From NCBI GenBank assembly GCA_965178125.1, contig OZ237742.1, positions 310,001-374,000 on the forward strand: a stretch of DNA of 64,000 nucleotides, in the 5' to 3' direction. A model generated the notes under the pieces. That model had not been told where the DNA came from. It searched no databases and saw only the letters and a list, made by a program, of their open reading frames with translations. Within the stretch, counting starts at the first letter, position 1. Every line of letters begins with the position of its first letter. The translations under genes were made by a program, and so were the position numbers. Shown here piece by piece: positions 10,601-20,211 of the stretch. The DNA comes from Bilabrum cf. latius. Taxonomy: Eukaryota > Bigyra: Bicosoecida > Bigyra > Bicosoecida.

Positions 10601-12104
10601 CACCGAGACCAGCCCGGACGACGTGGTGGACGCGAGGCCGGGGGCGGGGGCGGCGGGAGGCAGCTCGGGGGGATTTGGCCTCGCGGGTGCGGGCGGCTTG
10701 CGCCGCGGTGGACCCAAGGCACCGGATAGCCCCGCCCCACAGCCGCTGCCGGGCCCCGGGCCCGGGCCATTCTCGCTGCTGGGTAGCGGAGCGGGCGATG
10801 GAGTGCCTAGGGCAGCCCCGTACGACGACGTGGACGGCTTGTCGCGCCCTGGGGCAGCACCCGGGACCGCTGGCAACGGGGCCCCGCCGCCGCTCTCCCT
10901 CGCACCACCGGTCTCAGCCAGGCGGACTAGCTCCTCGTCCTCCACAGGCAGCAGGTCCGGCGCGTCCAGGCGCGCGTACGAGGCCGCCCTCCGCGAGCTG
11001 AGGCACGAGGCGGGGATGCTGCGGCGAGTCAGCAACCACCGGAACATCCTGCCCTTCGTGGGCGTGCTTGCCCGGCCCAAGCCAGCGGTGGTGACCAGCT
11101 TCATGGAGCGCGGCAGCATTGAGGACCTGCTGGTGCGCCAGGGCCCGAGGAACAAGAGGAGCAAGCTGTCCCGGTGCACTCTTCTGCAGATGGCGTGCGA
11201 TGCTGCTGCAGGGTGCCTGCACCTGCACGCCGCCAACGTCATCCACAGGGATCTGTCCGCCCGGAATCTCCTCGTGGATGACACCATGAGGGTGCGGGTG
11301 GGGGACTTCGGGTTTGCCAGGGCCAAGGCTGCCACAGTGTCCCGGGGGTACACTTAGTCCACGCAGGGTGCCATCCGGTGGCTGGCTCCCGAGGCGCTGC
11401 GGGCCCGCCGGTACTCGGAGAAGAGCGACGTGTTTTCGTTCGGATGCTGCCTGCTGGAGATGTTCGGTGGTGTGCAGCCGTGGCAGGGCTTCGAGAACTT
11501 CGACGCTCTGGTCAAGGTGTGCAACGGAGAGCGGCCTAGCATCCCAGACCAGGTGCCCGACCGCATCGCGAAGCTGATCGGGTGCTGCTGGCGGCCCGAC
11601 CCCAAGCATCGTCCCACGATGAAGAAGATCCTGGACGACCTCACGGGCATGCTCCAAGAGGCCAGGCGAGAGCATGCTATTGAGGGCGGGGGGAAGGACG
11701 GGGAGGGGGCAGGGGGGGGCATGCAGGCGGGGGGGGGCGCCGGGGCCGGGGGGGGAGAGGCTGGCGGACTGGTGGGCAGGAGCGACTGTGCCATCCCAAT
11801 CGGCGCGCTGTGCCCTGATGGCAGCAACATTCGGGGCTCCTCGGTGCGGTAGGCCAGCACGTACGACGACGTGACTGCTGCAGGTGCCGGTGCCGGTGCT
11901 AGTGCTGGTGCTGGTGCTGGCGCTGGCGCTGGTTCAAGTGGGAGCGGGGCAGACACTGACAGAAGTGATGTACATCCCATGGCATCAGCTCCACTTGGGG
12001 GTGAGTACCCTGGTAGCGACGCCTCGGCAGGAGCGACTTCAGGCTCTACGATCGAGAGCCTTCAGAGATAGCAGGAGGGCCCCGAGGAGGACGACGACCC
12101 GTGA
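7617..12104 (+). CDS. Ankyrin repeat - SAM - TKL-type protein kinase, 1495 aa, five in-frame TAG codons
   Basis: One continuous frame from ATG 7617 to TGA 12102-12104, broken only by TAG at 7629, 9537, 11355, 11850 and 12069. Ankyrin repeats: residues 6-130 (PLHAAAARGD, DGCTALMLAI, LTALHRCAYG) and about 280-520 (WTPLHYAANAGHEE, GWTLLHVAAKDD, GWSALHVAADKG). A SAM domain lies at about 660-725 (LDALDLGEYCPILIEEGFE...LRAIGM). The kinase domain, about 955-1350, has the Gly-rich loop LGEGSFGVV, VAVKFL, a long Pro/Gly insert before helix C, HRDLSARNLLVDD, GDFGFA and, after a TAG, GAIRWLAPEAL. The TAG at 11355 lies in the activation segment between GYT and STQGAIRW, so a standard stop would remove the C-lobe. 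All catalytic residues are present. It is probably a scaffolded signalling kinase; SAM and ankyrin parts likely recruit partners. A 15-bp in-frame minisatellite (9927-9971) encodes an acidic run. Confidence 0.92.
9927..9971 (+). repeat. 15-bp in-frame minisatellite, three copies
   Basis: Three perfect tandem copies of gaggaggacagggaa inside the ankyrin-SAM-kinase gene, followed by a partial copy. The unit is a multiple of three and encodes an acidic EEDRE-type run, so length change keeps the frame. Confidence 0.9.
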
Positions 12105-12493
12105 TCGCACTTCAGGTGATAAGCTGGCACTTCGACGCGCTGATACGAGTGCTTCAAAAGGGAAAATATGCTTTCGATCCCAGCTGTTGCCAAGAAGAAA
12201 GAAAAAGCTGCCTCCGACCTGCCCGCAGAGTGCTCCGCCCAGCACTCGCAGCTTGCTTATTAAAGCTACCGCCTCCGGAATTTATGAAGATGAAATATGA
12301 AACTTGAGTGATCGCTTCAGCACAGCACTTGGAGTGTATAATATTTTGTCAAGGCATTATTTGGATAATTGCCTATATATTGTAGTTAGCCCCGGCTCCT
12401 GGCAGAACTGGCAGCATTGGCAGCAGCCAACGTACTTCAAGTTGTCACTCACGTCTGCAACGCATTCAGGACGGTACCTTCTTAGACCGCACG
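12105..12493. other. Intergenic region before the zinc-finger gene
   Basis: About 390 bp between two plus-strand genes. The middle (about 12330-12385) is clearly AT-rich, with tataatattttg and tatatattg, which suits a 3' end or promoter. I see no gene here. Confidence 0.4.
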
Positions 12494-14098
12494 ATGCCAA
12501 AACAGGATCAATCAGATATGGCGCATAGTGGGGCCGAGTCAGTCGAAGTGATCGATCTCGTGAGCGATGACGACGGGGCCTCTGTGAGTGGCGGCCAGAT
12601 GTGTACTTCGGCTAGCCGTGGTTGCTCTGCTGCATCACTTGTGTTACACAGCTGGAAATAGCACATGTGTGCTACACAGCGGAAGAGGAGGGAGCACCCT
12701 CGGCCCGGGGATGTCGCTGGTGGACCCATGGCGATTGTACGAATGGCATCCATCAGCAGATTACCGCAGTAGATGGCCGGGCCCGCAATGCCAGTGGAAG
12801 CAGTTCAACAAGTTGCTGGCATAAGTCCAAGTGAGACTGGCAGTGCCTCGGTGGGCCAAAAGCGCTCACGGACTGAGCAGCCTGAGGCAAGCGGTAACGA
12901 GCAGTCGGTAGATAGGAAGAATGGAAGCGACGCGAAGAGACGGCGGGGGGAAGTAGTTAGATATAATAGTACAAGTAGGTTTGAGTGCGAGGTATGCGGG
13001 AAGGTTCTGACCACTTAGAGCAGCTTGACGCAGCATGTGTTGACTGTGCATCTAGGCGAGCGCAAGCACCAGTGCAGCGTGTGCGGGAAGGCTTTTGGTC
13101 ATGCAGGCAGTCTCAAGAGGCACATATCTGTGGTGCATCTGGGCGAGCGCAAGCACCAGTGCAGCGTGTGCAGGAAGCGCTTCGGGGAGGCAGGCGATCT
13201 CAAGAAGCACATGTCCACCGTGCATTTTGACGAGCGCAAGCACCAGTGCAGCGTGTGCGGGAAGGCTTTTGGTCATGCTGGCAGTCTCAAGAGGCACATG
13301 TCCACCGTGCATCTGGGCGAGCGCAAGCACCAGTGCAGCGTGTGCGGGAAGGCTTTTGGTCGTGCAGGCAATCTCAAGAAGCACATGTCTGCAGTGCATC
13401 TGGGCGAGCGCAAGCACCAGTGCAGCGTGTGCGGGAAGGCATTCGGGGAGGGAGGCAGTCTCAAGACGCACATGTCCACCGTGCATTTTGACGAGCGCAA
13501 GCACCAGTGCAGCGTGTGCGGGAAGGCCTTTGGTCATGCAGGCAGTCTCAAGACGCACATATCTGTGGTGCATCTGGGCGAGCGCAAGCACCAGTGCAGC
13601 GTGTGCGGGAAGGCCTTTGGTCGTGCAGGCAATCTCAAGACGCACATATCTGTGGTGCATTTTGACGAGCGCAAGCACCAGTGCAGCGTGTGCGGGAAGG
13701 CTTTTGGTCATGCAGGCAATCTCAAGAAGCACATGTCTGCAGTGCATCTGGGCGAGCGCAAGCACCAGTGCAGCGTGTGCGGGAAGGCATTCGGGGAGGG
13801 AGGCAGTCTCAAGACGCACATGTCCACCGTGCATTTTGACGAGCGCAAGCACCAGTGCAGCGTGTGCGGGAAGGCTTTTGGTCATGCAGGCAGTCTCAAG
13901 AGGCACATGTCCACCGTGCATCTGGGCGAGCGCAAGCACCAGTGCAGCGTGTGCGGGAAGGCTTTTGGTCATGCAGGCAATCTCAAGAAGCACATGTCTG
14001 CAGTGCATCTGGACGAGCGCAAGCACCAGTGCAGCGTGTGCGGGAAGGCTTTTGGTCATGCAGGCAACCTCAAGAGGCACTTGCAAAGATGCTGTTGA
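12494..14098 (+). CDS. C2H2 zinc-finger protein with N-terminal SUMO-interacting motif; 13 fingers, two in-frame TAG codons (two exons)
   Basis: Exon 1, 12494-12583, encodes MPKQDQSDMAH... and ends in VEVIDLVSDDDGAS, a textbook SUMO-interacting motif (hydrophobic core VIDLV followed by Asp). Intron 12584-12769 (GTGAGT...CAG) leads in phase to exon 2, which opens with TAG and runs to TGA 14096-14098; total 472 residues. A basic region (KRSRTEQ, DAKRRRGE) looks like a nuclear localisation signal. A divergent first finger (CEVCGKVLTT, TAG, SSLTQHVLTVH) keeps both Cys and both His, with TAG inside the finger. Twelve near-identical 29-residue fingers follow (C-x2-C-x12-H-x4-H; KHQCSVCGKAF), the last ending H-x3-C. 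It is likely a nuclear DNA-binding protein tied to SUMO signalling; the target is unknown. Confidence 0.88.
13058..14095 (+). repeat. 87-bp tandem repeat array encoding twelve zinc fingers
   Basis: Twelve head-to-tail 87-bp units (29 codons) with very high DNA identity, including synonymous sites. Differences are concentrated at the finger tip (GHAGSLKRH, GRAGNLKKH, GEGGSLKTH, GEAGDLKKH) and in the linker (HLGERK versus HFDERK). Two multi-unit blocks recur in the same order, which points to recent segmental duplication or gene conversion. Confidence 0.92.
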
Positions 14099-14131
14099 TC
14101 CCTGCAAGGGGGTCATTTGCGTATTCCCAGG

Positions 14132-14343
14132 GCTCTGCTAATACCTGTAGCGCACTCGACGCTTTGGCCGTCTCAAGGAATTGAGCTCTGCTAATACCTG
14201 TAGTGCACTCGACGCTTTGGCCGTCTCAAGGAATTGAGCTCTGCTAATACCTGTAGCGCACTCGACGCTTTGGCCGTCTCAAGGAATTGAGCTCTGCTAA
14301 TACCTGTAGCGCACTCGACGCTTTGGCCGTCTCAAGGAATTGG
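14132..14343. repeat. 53-bp tandem repeat, four copies
   Basis: Four nearly perfect copies of a 53-bp unit starting gctctgctaatacctgtag and containing cgctttggccgtctcaagg. Copy 2 has one C-to-T change and copy 4 diverges only in its last base. It lies in the spacer between the convergent zinc-finger and coiled-coil genes. No dyad or coding potential explains it; a local minisatellite is the simplest reading. Confidence 0.93.
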
Positions 14344-14537
14344 CGCCGAGTGGTGGTCGCGTATTGATGGTTTGTCCGGCCTCTGCGAATTTCCTAGAGT
14401 GGAGATACCGTTGCTGGCCATAGCGCTGTGAACAGACCTCCCAGTCCTCTCACGGGAGCTTGGTGGCTGGCGGGGCACTCACAATCAAGTGTACCAATTC
14501 TCTCATCCGTTCAATCTCCTGAAGAGCCGCCCACCGC

Positions 14538-16055
14538 TCAGCCATGCACCCCATCCACGGCCTCGTACACCAGCCCGAACTCCTGCTCAGCCGTCCGCAG
14601 CATCGCCCGCAGCCTCCCCACCTCCTCCTGCAGCCTCGCTGCCTTGGCGTCCGACTCCACCAACCTCCCTGCCAGGCTCCTCACCTCCCCCTCCAGCGCT
14701 TGCGCCTGTCTCCCGTGTCGCTGCGCCTCAGACGCACCCCTCCTCTCAGACGCCTCCAGCAGAGCCTGTAGCTCGCCGCAGCGCGCCTGCAATCGCCCCT
14801 GCTCAGCCCCCGCCGCCGCCTCTATGGCCTCCGCCCGAGCTCCAGCCACCGCGGCCTCGCTGCGCCCCCGCGCCCGTTCCTCCTCAAGCACTCCCTGAAG
14901 CTCGGCCACACGGTCCGCTAGCCTGCCCATCGCCGCAGCCCTGTCCGCGCTCTGCTCCTGGCTGGCCTGCAGCCGGGCCCTCAGCGAGTCTGACTCGGCC
15001 TCCATGCGGCTGGCCCGTGCACTCGCAGCGGCCGCCTGCCTCCTCGCGGCGTCCCTCTCGGCCTTTGCCTCTTGCAGCAGCTCCCGCTGCTCCGCGAGAT
15101 CTGCCTCCCAGCCCCTCCTCTCCTGCGCGGCCCGGTCTGCCCGCCGGCCGATCTCGTCTCGCAGTGCGTCCAGCCGCGCCTCGGCCTCCCTGCCCTGCCT
15201 CCTGAGCGCCTGCTCTGCCGCCGCCAGTCCTGTCTCGGCGCTCACCTTGTCTCTGCTGAGGGCGAGGATGCGGCCCCGGAGCTGCTGCCCGTCGTCCTGC
15301 CAGTGCCGCCGCACGGCCTCGAGCTCGGCGCGCACGGAGCGGGAGGGAAGCAGCGCCACCTCGGAGGAGAGGCCCGGATCTTCGTACTCCCCCGACCGGC
15401 GAACCCCGCTGGCACTTCCCCGTGGGGATCGAAACGCCACAGAAGGAGATCGAGATCGCGATCGACCGCCGGGCGAGTGCCGAGGTGAGCCGAACCGGGC
15501 GTCGTCTCGAATCGCCGGCATCGGGCTGCTTACGATATAATCCCGGATGGTTCTATTCCCTGCGAATTCGTTCGCAGCCCTCCGTCCATGGTCGGCTCCA
15601 TACCCTCCCCGAGGGCCTACCGAGGTCGTTCGCATCGGGCTGCCGAACGATCTCTTGTCGTGCGGTGTCTGCGGTGCCGTCGCAGGCTTGCTTCTGCGGA
15701 CCCGATCGGGATCTAAGGATGGAAATGTTGGCTATTCTACCGCACTTCCTGCGTGGGTTCTGGCGTTCCCGCGTGGCTCGCTGTGAGGATCGTACTATTC
15801 CTGCGGTGCCTGCGTTCCTCTCGACTGCTGCGGCGAGCCAACGGATTTGCCCCGCCCATCCGTTGTCTGCGCCGCTTCACCTTGATGGAGTTGATCGATT
15901 CCCACTGCGTCCGCGATTCCGTTGTCGCTGCGCTTGTCCGCCTTGCTGCTTCCATGTTCGGACCCAAAGTCAACGGACCCGCCTTGCTGCCCCAGCAGGC
16001 CAGGCGGCGGCTTTTGAACCCTACGAGGTCCAGGCGCTTGGACAGACGAACTCAT
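14538..16055 (-). CDS. Coiled-coil protein, 505 aa, two in-frame TAG codons
   Basis: Minus-strand frame from ATG 16055 to TGA 14538-14540, with TAG at 15795 and 15732 only. The first 200 residues are basic, Pro/Ser-rich and probably disordered, with an RSRSRSPS patch. Residues about 240-500 form one long, almost uninterrupted coiled coil, very rich in Ala, Arg, Glu, Gln and Leu with heptad spacing (VRAELEAVRRHW, LRGRILALSRDK, AELQGVLEEERARG, RLQEEVGRLRAML). The frame stays open upstream to at least 16271, but the peptide there looks non-coding, so ATG 16055 (MSSSVQAPGPRRV) was chosen. It is likely cytoskeletal or centrosomal by composition; no family is recognised. Confidence 0.78.
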
Positions 16056-16697
16056 TGGAAACAACGTGTGCCGCTTGATATTAGCAGGGATCGTATCGGG
16101 ATTGATTACGAAAGTTAAAGCTTGCAGTGAAACAATCCGGATTTCGCTCGCAACACGCCACTGCCAGTGGCAGGATTTCCTGTTCGTCGCATGCAAGTTG
16201 TCGCTGCAATCGGGCGGGTCCAGTTCACGTCGCGTGGCGTGGGCAGAGCCCAGCGGTACTCGAACTGGCACAGGGCGGATTTACTTTCGTTGCCTTAGCA
16301 TTTCGCAATGAGGTGGCATGTGGTTCGCAGTCACCTGCGGTGGTCGCAAAGCCTGATGATGAGGCCGGTCGCCATCAGTGCCAGTGACGGACCCAAATGA
16401 GGGCGCTAGTGCAATCAACATGTCTATGAGCGAGGCAGTGAAATTTTGAATATCCAGTGTGAGCTAGTCGCGCGATGAATCGGTGCCTGACAATCAGGTC
16501 ATCAGGCACGTTCGCCTCGTCACCTGCCAGTGCGAGTGGGCTAGGGGGCAAGGGTGCCAGTGGATCGCCAGGCCACTCTGCCTGCTTCAATCAGATAAAC
16601 AGAACTTGTAGTTCATGTGCATTCGCTGAAATAGCATCAACATATCGTTTAGCTGGCGCATTGATGAGGCGGGTGTGACTGAGTGCAGCCTCCCGGC
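16056..16697. other. Intergenic region between two minus-strand coiled-coil genes
   Basis: About 640 bp. No conserved ORF is seen. Short dyads such as ccactgccagtgg (near 16160) occur. It should contain the promoter of the 505-aa gene and the 3' end of nothing but short noncoding DNA. Confidence 0.35.
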
Positions 16698-17201
16698 TCA
16701 ATCCCACTCGGTGCTGTTCATCATCCTCGACGTCATGGCTTTCTCCTGTTCTTCCTCGACACCCTCGCCCACCACAAAAGTGTCAAGGTTGTCTTCGTCT
16801 GAGTCTTCACTTCTACTCTCGGCCTGTGCAGCTTCGTGCTCCTCGCCAAGGTGTGGCATACCCATTCCAAGCTTACCGTCACGAGCGTGGGACTGCATCA
16901 CGCCAATATCCCGCAGCAGATTCTCTTTCTTCTTTAAAAGTCCTGAAAGAACATGGGCTGCAGTCGACCCAGCAGACGCACCTCCGAGCCACGCCTGTCG
17001 GTCCGATTCAGCGAGAGGCAGCGAGTCTATCCGTGATGCACTCGCTCCCGCTGCAGCTCGTCGCAGGAGTGAAATCAGCATAGTAGTACTTTCCACGTCT
17101 TTTTCTGCGCCTACATCGCCTGGTATCCTCGACTGCAACGCGCTTTCTAGATGCTATAGTTTGGCGTCAACCTCTTGAAGGACCTCATCCAGAGAGGCCA
17201 T
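16698..17201 (-). CDS. Small coiled-coil protein, 167 aa, one in-frame TAG codon
   Basis: ATG 17201 to TGA 16698-16700 with one TAG at 17154-17156 (codon 16). The N-terminus MASLDEVLQEVDAKL, TAG, HLESAL is a clear heptad coiled coil. Placing the register on L8, V11, L15, L18 and L22 puts the TAG residue at an exposed position next to a core Leu, which favours a polar amino acid. The rest has a helical middle (TTMLISLLRRAAAG, AAHVLSGLLKKKENLL) and an acidic tail ending in EEQEKAMTSRMMNSTEWD. I do not recognise the family. Without TAG as sense, the natural ATG would give a 15-residue peptide. Confidence 0.72.
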
Positions 17202-18024
17202 CACCCCAGACGCAAGACTTGTGTACTCTTTTAGTAGATATTATTCATGCAAATACACTCAAATCTGCTTCGTGTGTTCGCTTGCGGTGTGAAATCGACC
17301 AATTCTATTTTCACATTATTCGGAATCCGGAGCTGAAAACAATAGAATGAAAACGACTCGTCGGACATGCATACCGCGTGGAATAGAGTATTTTTGTCGC
17401 AGAATTGCATAAATATATTAAGAATGTCTGTAATCATCCGTTTAGCAAGGCAGCACATCGCCAAATCACTGGATAATCAGTTGATTGGCTCCCGACATGC
17501 CTCTGGCCATCGTTCAGCCCACTTGCCTAAACTGAGCGCATCATCCACCAGTTCGACTGATGTTGCTGCCAATCAAGAGGCACCCACTACCACACCTCTC
17601 CATCGTCGTGCACCTGTCGACATCTTCGTCACACCTCCCGAACACTCGTCACCAAGCTCGATCCTCCGGCGGAACCGACGACGGAGTCTGCATCATTTCG
17701 AGATACTAAAGAAACAAGGCAATTGCCAGTTCCCCTTCGCCAGCACATTTAAAGTGAGAATAAGTATACTTTGCAGTGTTTGACCGAACGCAGATATCGC
17801 GAGTAGCTTGGTATCGGCCTCGTTTTGACAGTTGCACTTCGAACAGGAACCTGCTTCAGCCGCCTTGCTGCTGCACCTGAGCGAGTGTACTCTCGGTCTA
17901 TGCTTCTATGCAAGTTTGCTTTTGTGTACGATTGCACATGTTCCAACGAATAGGCCACATTTTGCGAATGATCCACTTTGCACCGCGATCCTGCATTTTC
18001 ACGACCTGTCTCGGAGCACGCAGA
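17202..18024. other. Divergent intergenic region before the ammonium transporter; possible small ORF inside
   Basis: About 820 bp. A plus-strand ORF from ATG 17424 (MSVIIRLARQHIAKSL...) to about 17752 encodes a Ser/Pro/Arg-rich peptide and ends near a plausible donor (aaa/gtgaga at 17753), with a plausible acceptor at 17829-17831. The downstream continuation overlaps the transporter start in another frame, so I do not call it a gene. The stretch at 17230-17420 is AT-rich. Confidence 0.3.
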
Positions 18025-19759
18025 ATGGCCGACCCAACACCCGCTGAGCTCGCCGAGTCCATCGCTCAACTTAGCACCGACCTGAATAACTTTTGGTTAT
18101 GTCAAGGGGGTGCAATGGTGCTCCTCATGGGGGCAGGCTTCCTGATCCTTGAGGTAAGCGGAGCCATCTGAGACTTGCCAAGCTGCGGACCAGCCGGCTG
18201 CGACATGTCTCGTCCAATCTCGATTCAACATGGTCCCTCTCGCTGGCGGGTCACTCTATGCATCCTTTGAGCACGCGTCATCATGCCAATGTCTAAGCCC
18301 TGCTTAGGAAGAGTATGTGCGAACTGCGCGCTGCGTTGCACTGGGCGCGACGCACCGCCGGGAAGCAATGTCACCATTTTTGCCGCTCCACAGTATGCCT
18401 CACTCGCAGGTAGGATCCGTCCGGGAGAAGTCCTCCATCAACATCATCTTCAAGAACATGAGCGACCTCTGCATCGCGGCCATATCCTTCTGGCTGTTCG
18501 GGTATGCCTTCTCATACGGCGACGGGGAGGACGGCCCGTTCATCGGTCGCACCGATTTCGCCCTCTCCGAGACGCAGTCGGCGGACGCGTACCCTGGGTT
18601 TCTCTTCCAGCTCGCATTCGCCGCAACTGCCGCCACGATCGTGAGCGGCAGCGTTGCGGAGCGCTGCAGCCTGCACATGTACTTCATCTACTCTGCCGTC
18701 CTGACCGGGTTCATTTACCCCGTGGTGGTGCACGCCGTGTGGGACACCGAGGGCTGGCTGACCGCGTTCAGAGATGACCCCATCCTGGGGCTGGACAGGG
18801 ACGACCCCAAGACCGGGGACGGGGGGGTCAACGGATACATCGACTACGCGGGGTCGTCGGTGGTGCACGCAGTGGGCGGTTTCGCTGGCCTGGCCGGAGC
18901 CATCGTTCTGGGTCCCCGACAGGGAAGGTTCGTGAAGGAGGACAACGCGTGGTTCGTGACCTCAGTGAACGAGAAGGACTTCAAGCCCCAGAACTACGCC
19001 TTCAACGCCCTCGGTGTGTTCCTGCTGCTCGTGGGCTGGCTGTACTTCAACGGTGCCTCCACCCTGGCCCTCGCCGACAGCAACGCTCAGCTCGTCGGGA
19101 AGGTCATGGTGGTGACCATCATCGCGGGCTGCGCCGGGGCCATCACGGCGGCCCTCATCGGCTGGCTGCGCGGCAAGAAGATGGACGTGGGTCTGCTGCT
19201 CAACGGCCTACTTGCTGGACTCGTGTCCATCACCGCGGGCTGCGCCACCATGGACCCGTGGGCCGCGCTTCTGTCGGGTATCATCGGCGGGGGAGTGTAC
19301 TACGGGAGCTCCCAGATGCTGCTTGCTCTGGGGATCGACGACCCACTTGACGCCGCCCCCGTGCACGGGTTCGCGGGCATCTGGGGCACGCTCGCGGTGG
19401 GAATCTTCAGCGAGAGGGACAATATCGCGGCGGCGTACGGCAGCGACAATGACGCGGTTGGCAGCGGGAAGCAGTTCGGCACGCAGCTGATCGGGGTGCT
19501 CTTCGTGGTTGCCTGGGCCTTTGGGATGAGTCTGATCATGTTCAAGGCGGTTGACATGACCGTGGGCGCGCGCATCAGCGAGGAGGCCGAGCGTGTGGGT
19601 CTTGACATCAGTGAGCACGGTGGCAGCGCCTACAATCGCAAGCTGGATGACTCGGAGATGGCGGGCATCGGGCCGGGCGACGAAGCACGCAAGCAGCAGG
19701 CTGCGGGTGCTGTGGCCCCCAACAGCACGGAGGAGCAGAAGGAGGCCGAAACTGCTTAA
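18025..19759 (+). CDS. Ammonium transporter, AMT/MEP/Rh superfamily (two exons)
   Basis: Exons 18025-18153 and 18410-19759 (TAA) give 492 residues; the intron begins GTAAGC and ends CTCGCAG. The join restores the AMT block FLILE/VGSVREKSS, followed by NIIFKNMSD and FWLFGYAFSYGD. Both pore histidines are in their signature contexts: DYAGSSVVHAVGGFAGLAGAIVLGPR cut to its core SSVVHAVGG, and PVHGFAGIWGTLAVGIF. About 11 membrane segments can be traced, and the cytosolic tail carries GLDISEHGGSAY, the conserved AMT C-terminal regulatory element. It imports ammonium across the plasma membrane. No TAG is used, and it is one of three genes here ending in TAA. The start ATG is followed by a short soluble N-terminus. 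Confidence 0.95.
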
Positions 19760-20211
19760 ATTGTCCTTGTTACTTACGTGCATGATAGGAGCTTCTGCGT
19801 CTTTAATGTTCCACTGTAAGGGCACATTGCGACCATCATTGCCCAGTCGTCATCGGCGCGAGTACGCGAGCAGACAAGCAGCTAAAGCTGATCCATTTTG
19901 TCTTGTGCATCCCACTTTCTCGGCACGTACTGCGTCGAGGGTGCGCGTTTTGTTTGATTTGTGCTACTGGTGAGAATTGGCGCATTGATCACGAAGTGAA
20001 GAGACTTTCAGGTTGCAACAAATTCGTCGCTCGGCGTCGGAAGACTGTCTCGCGCTCGGGAATGATATCCGCAGGCTTTAGGCCCGCATGACAATCAATG
20101 AAGACGACAGTGAATTCCTACTCATATTGTGTCGCATGCTATTGTGTCTCATTGCGCAGGTGCACGAAATCGTGCTGATCAACTTGACGCTCGTGTCTAC
20201 TGAATGTATCC
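19760..20211. other. Intergenic region upstream of the 3129-aa kinase gene
   Basis: About 450 bp between two plus-strand genes, with stops in all frames and no recognisable motif. It should contain the transporter 3' end and the next promoter. Confidence 0.4.

Noticed and set aside
13052-14116. 354-codon minus-strand ORF and 348-codon +1 ORF over the zinc-finger array
   Set aside because: The 87-bp unit is a multiple of three and lacks stops in these frames, so shadows stay open; only the zinc-finger frame gives a known domain.
14132-14343. CRISPR-like array
   Set aside because: The 53-bp units are directly adjacent with no spacers, in a eukaryotic genome.
15795-16271. Start of the 505-aa coiled-coil protein at 16271
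   Set aside because: The frame is open, but the extra 72 residues look non-coding; ATG 16055 is the better start.
17832-18047. Second exon of a gene beginning at 17424
   Set aside because: The splice sites are plausible, but the peptide has no conserved feature and overlaps the AMT start; evidence is too weak to call a gene.
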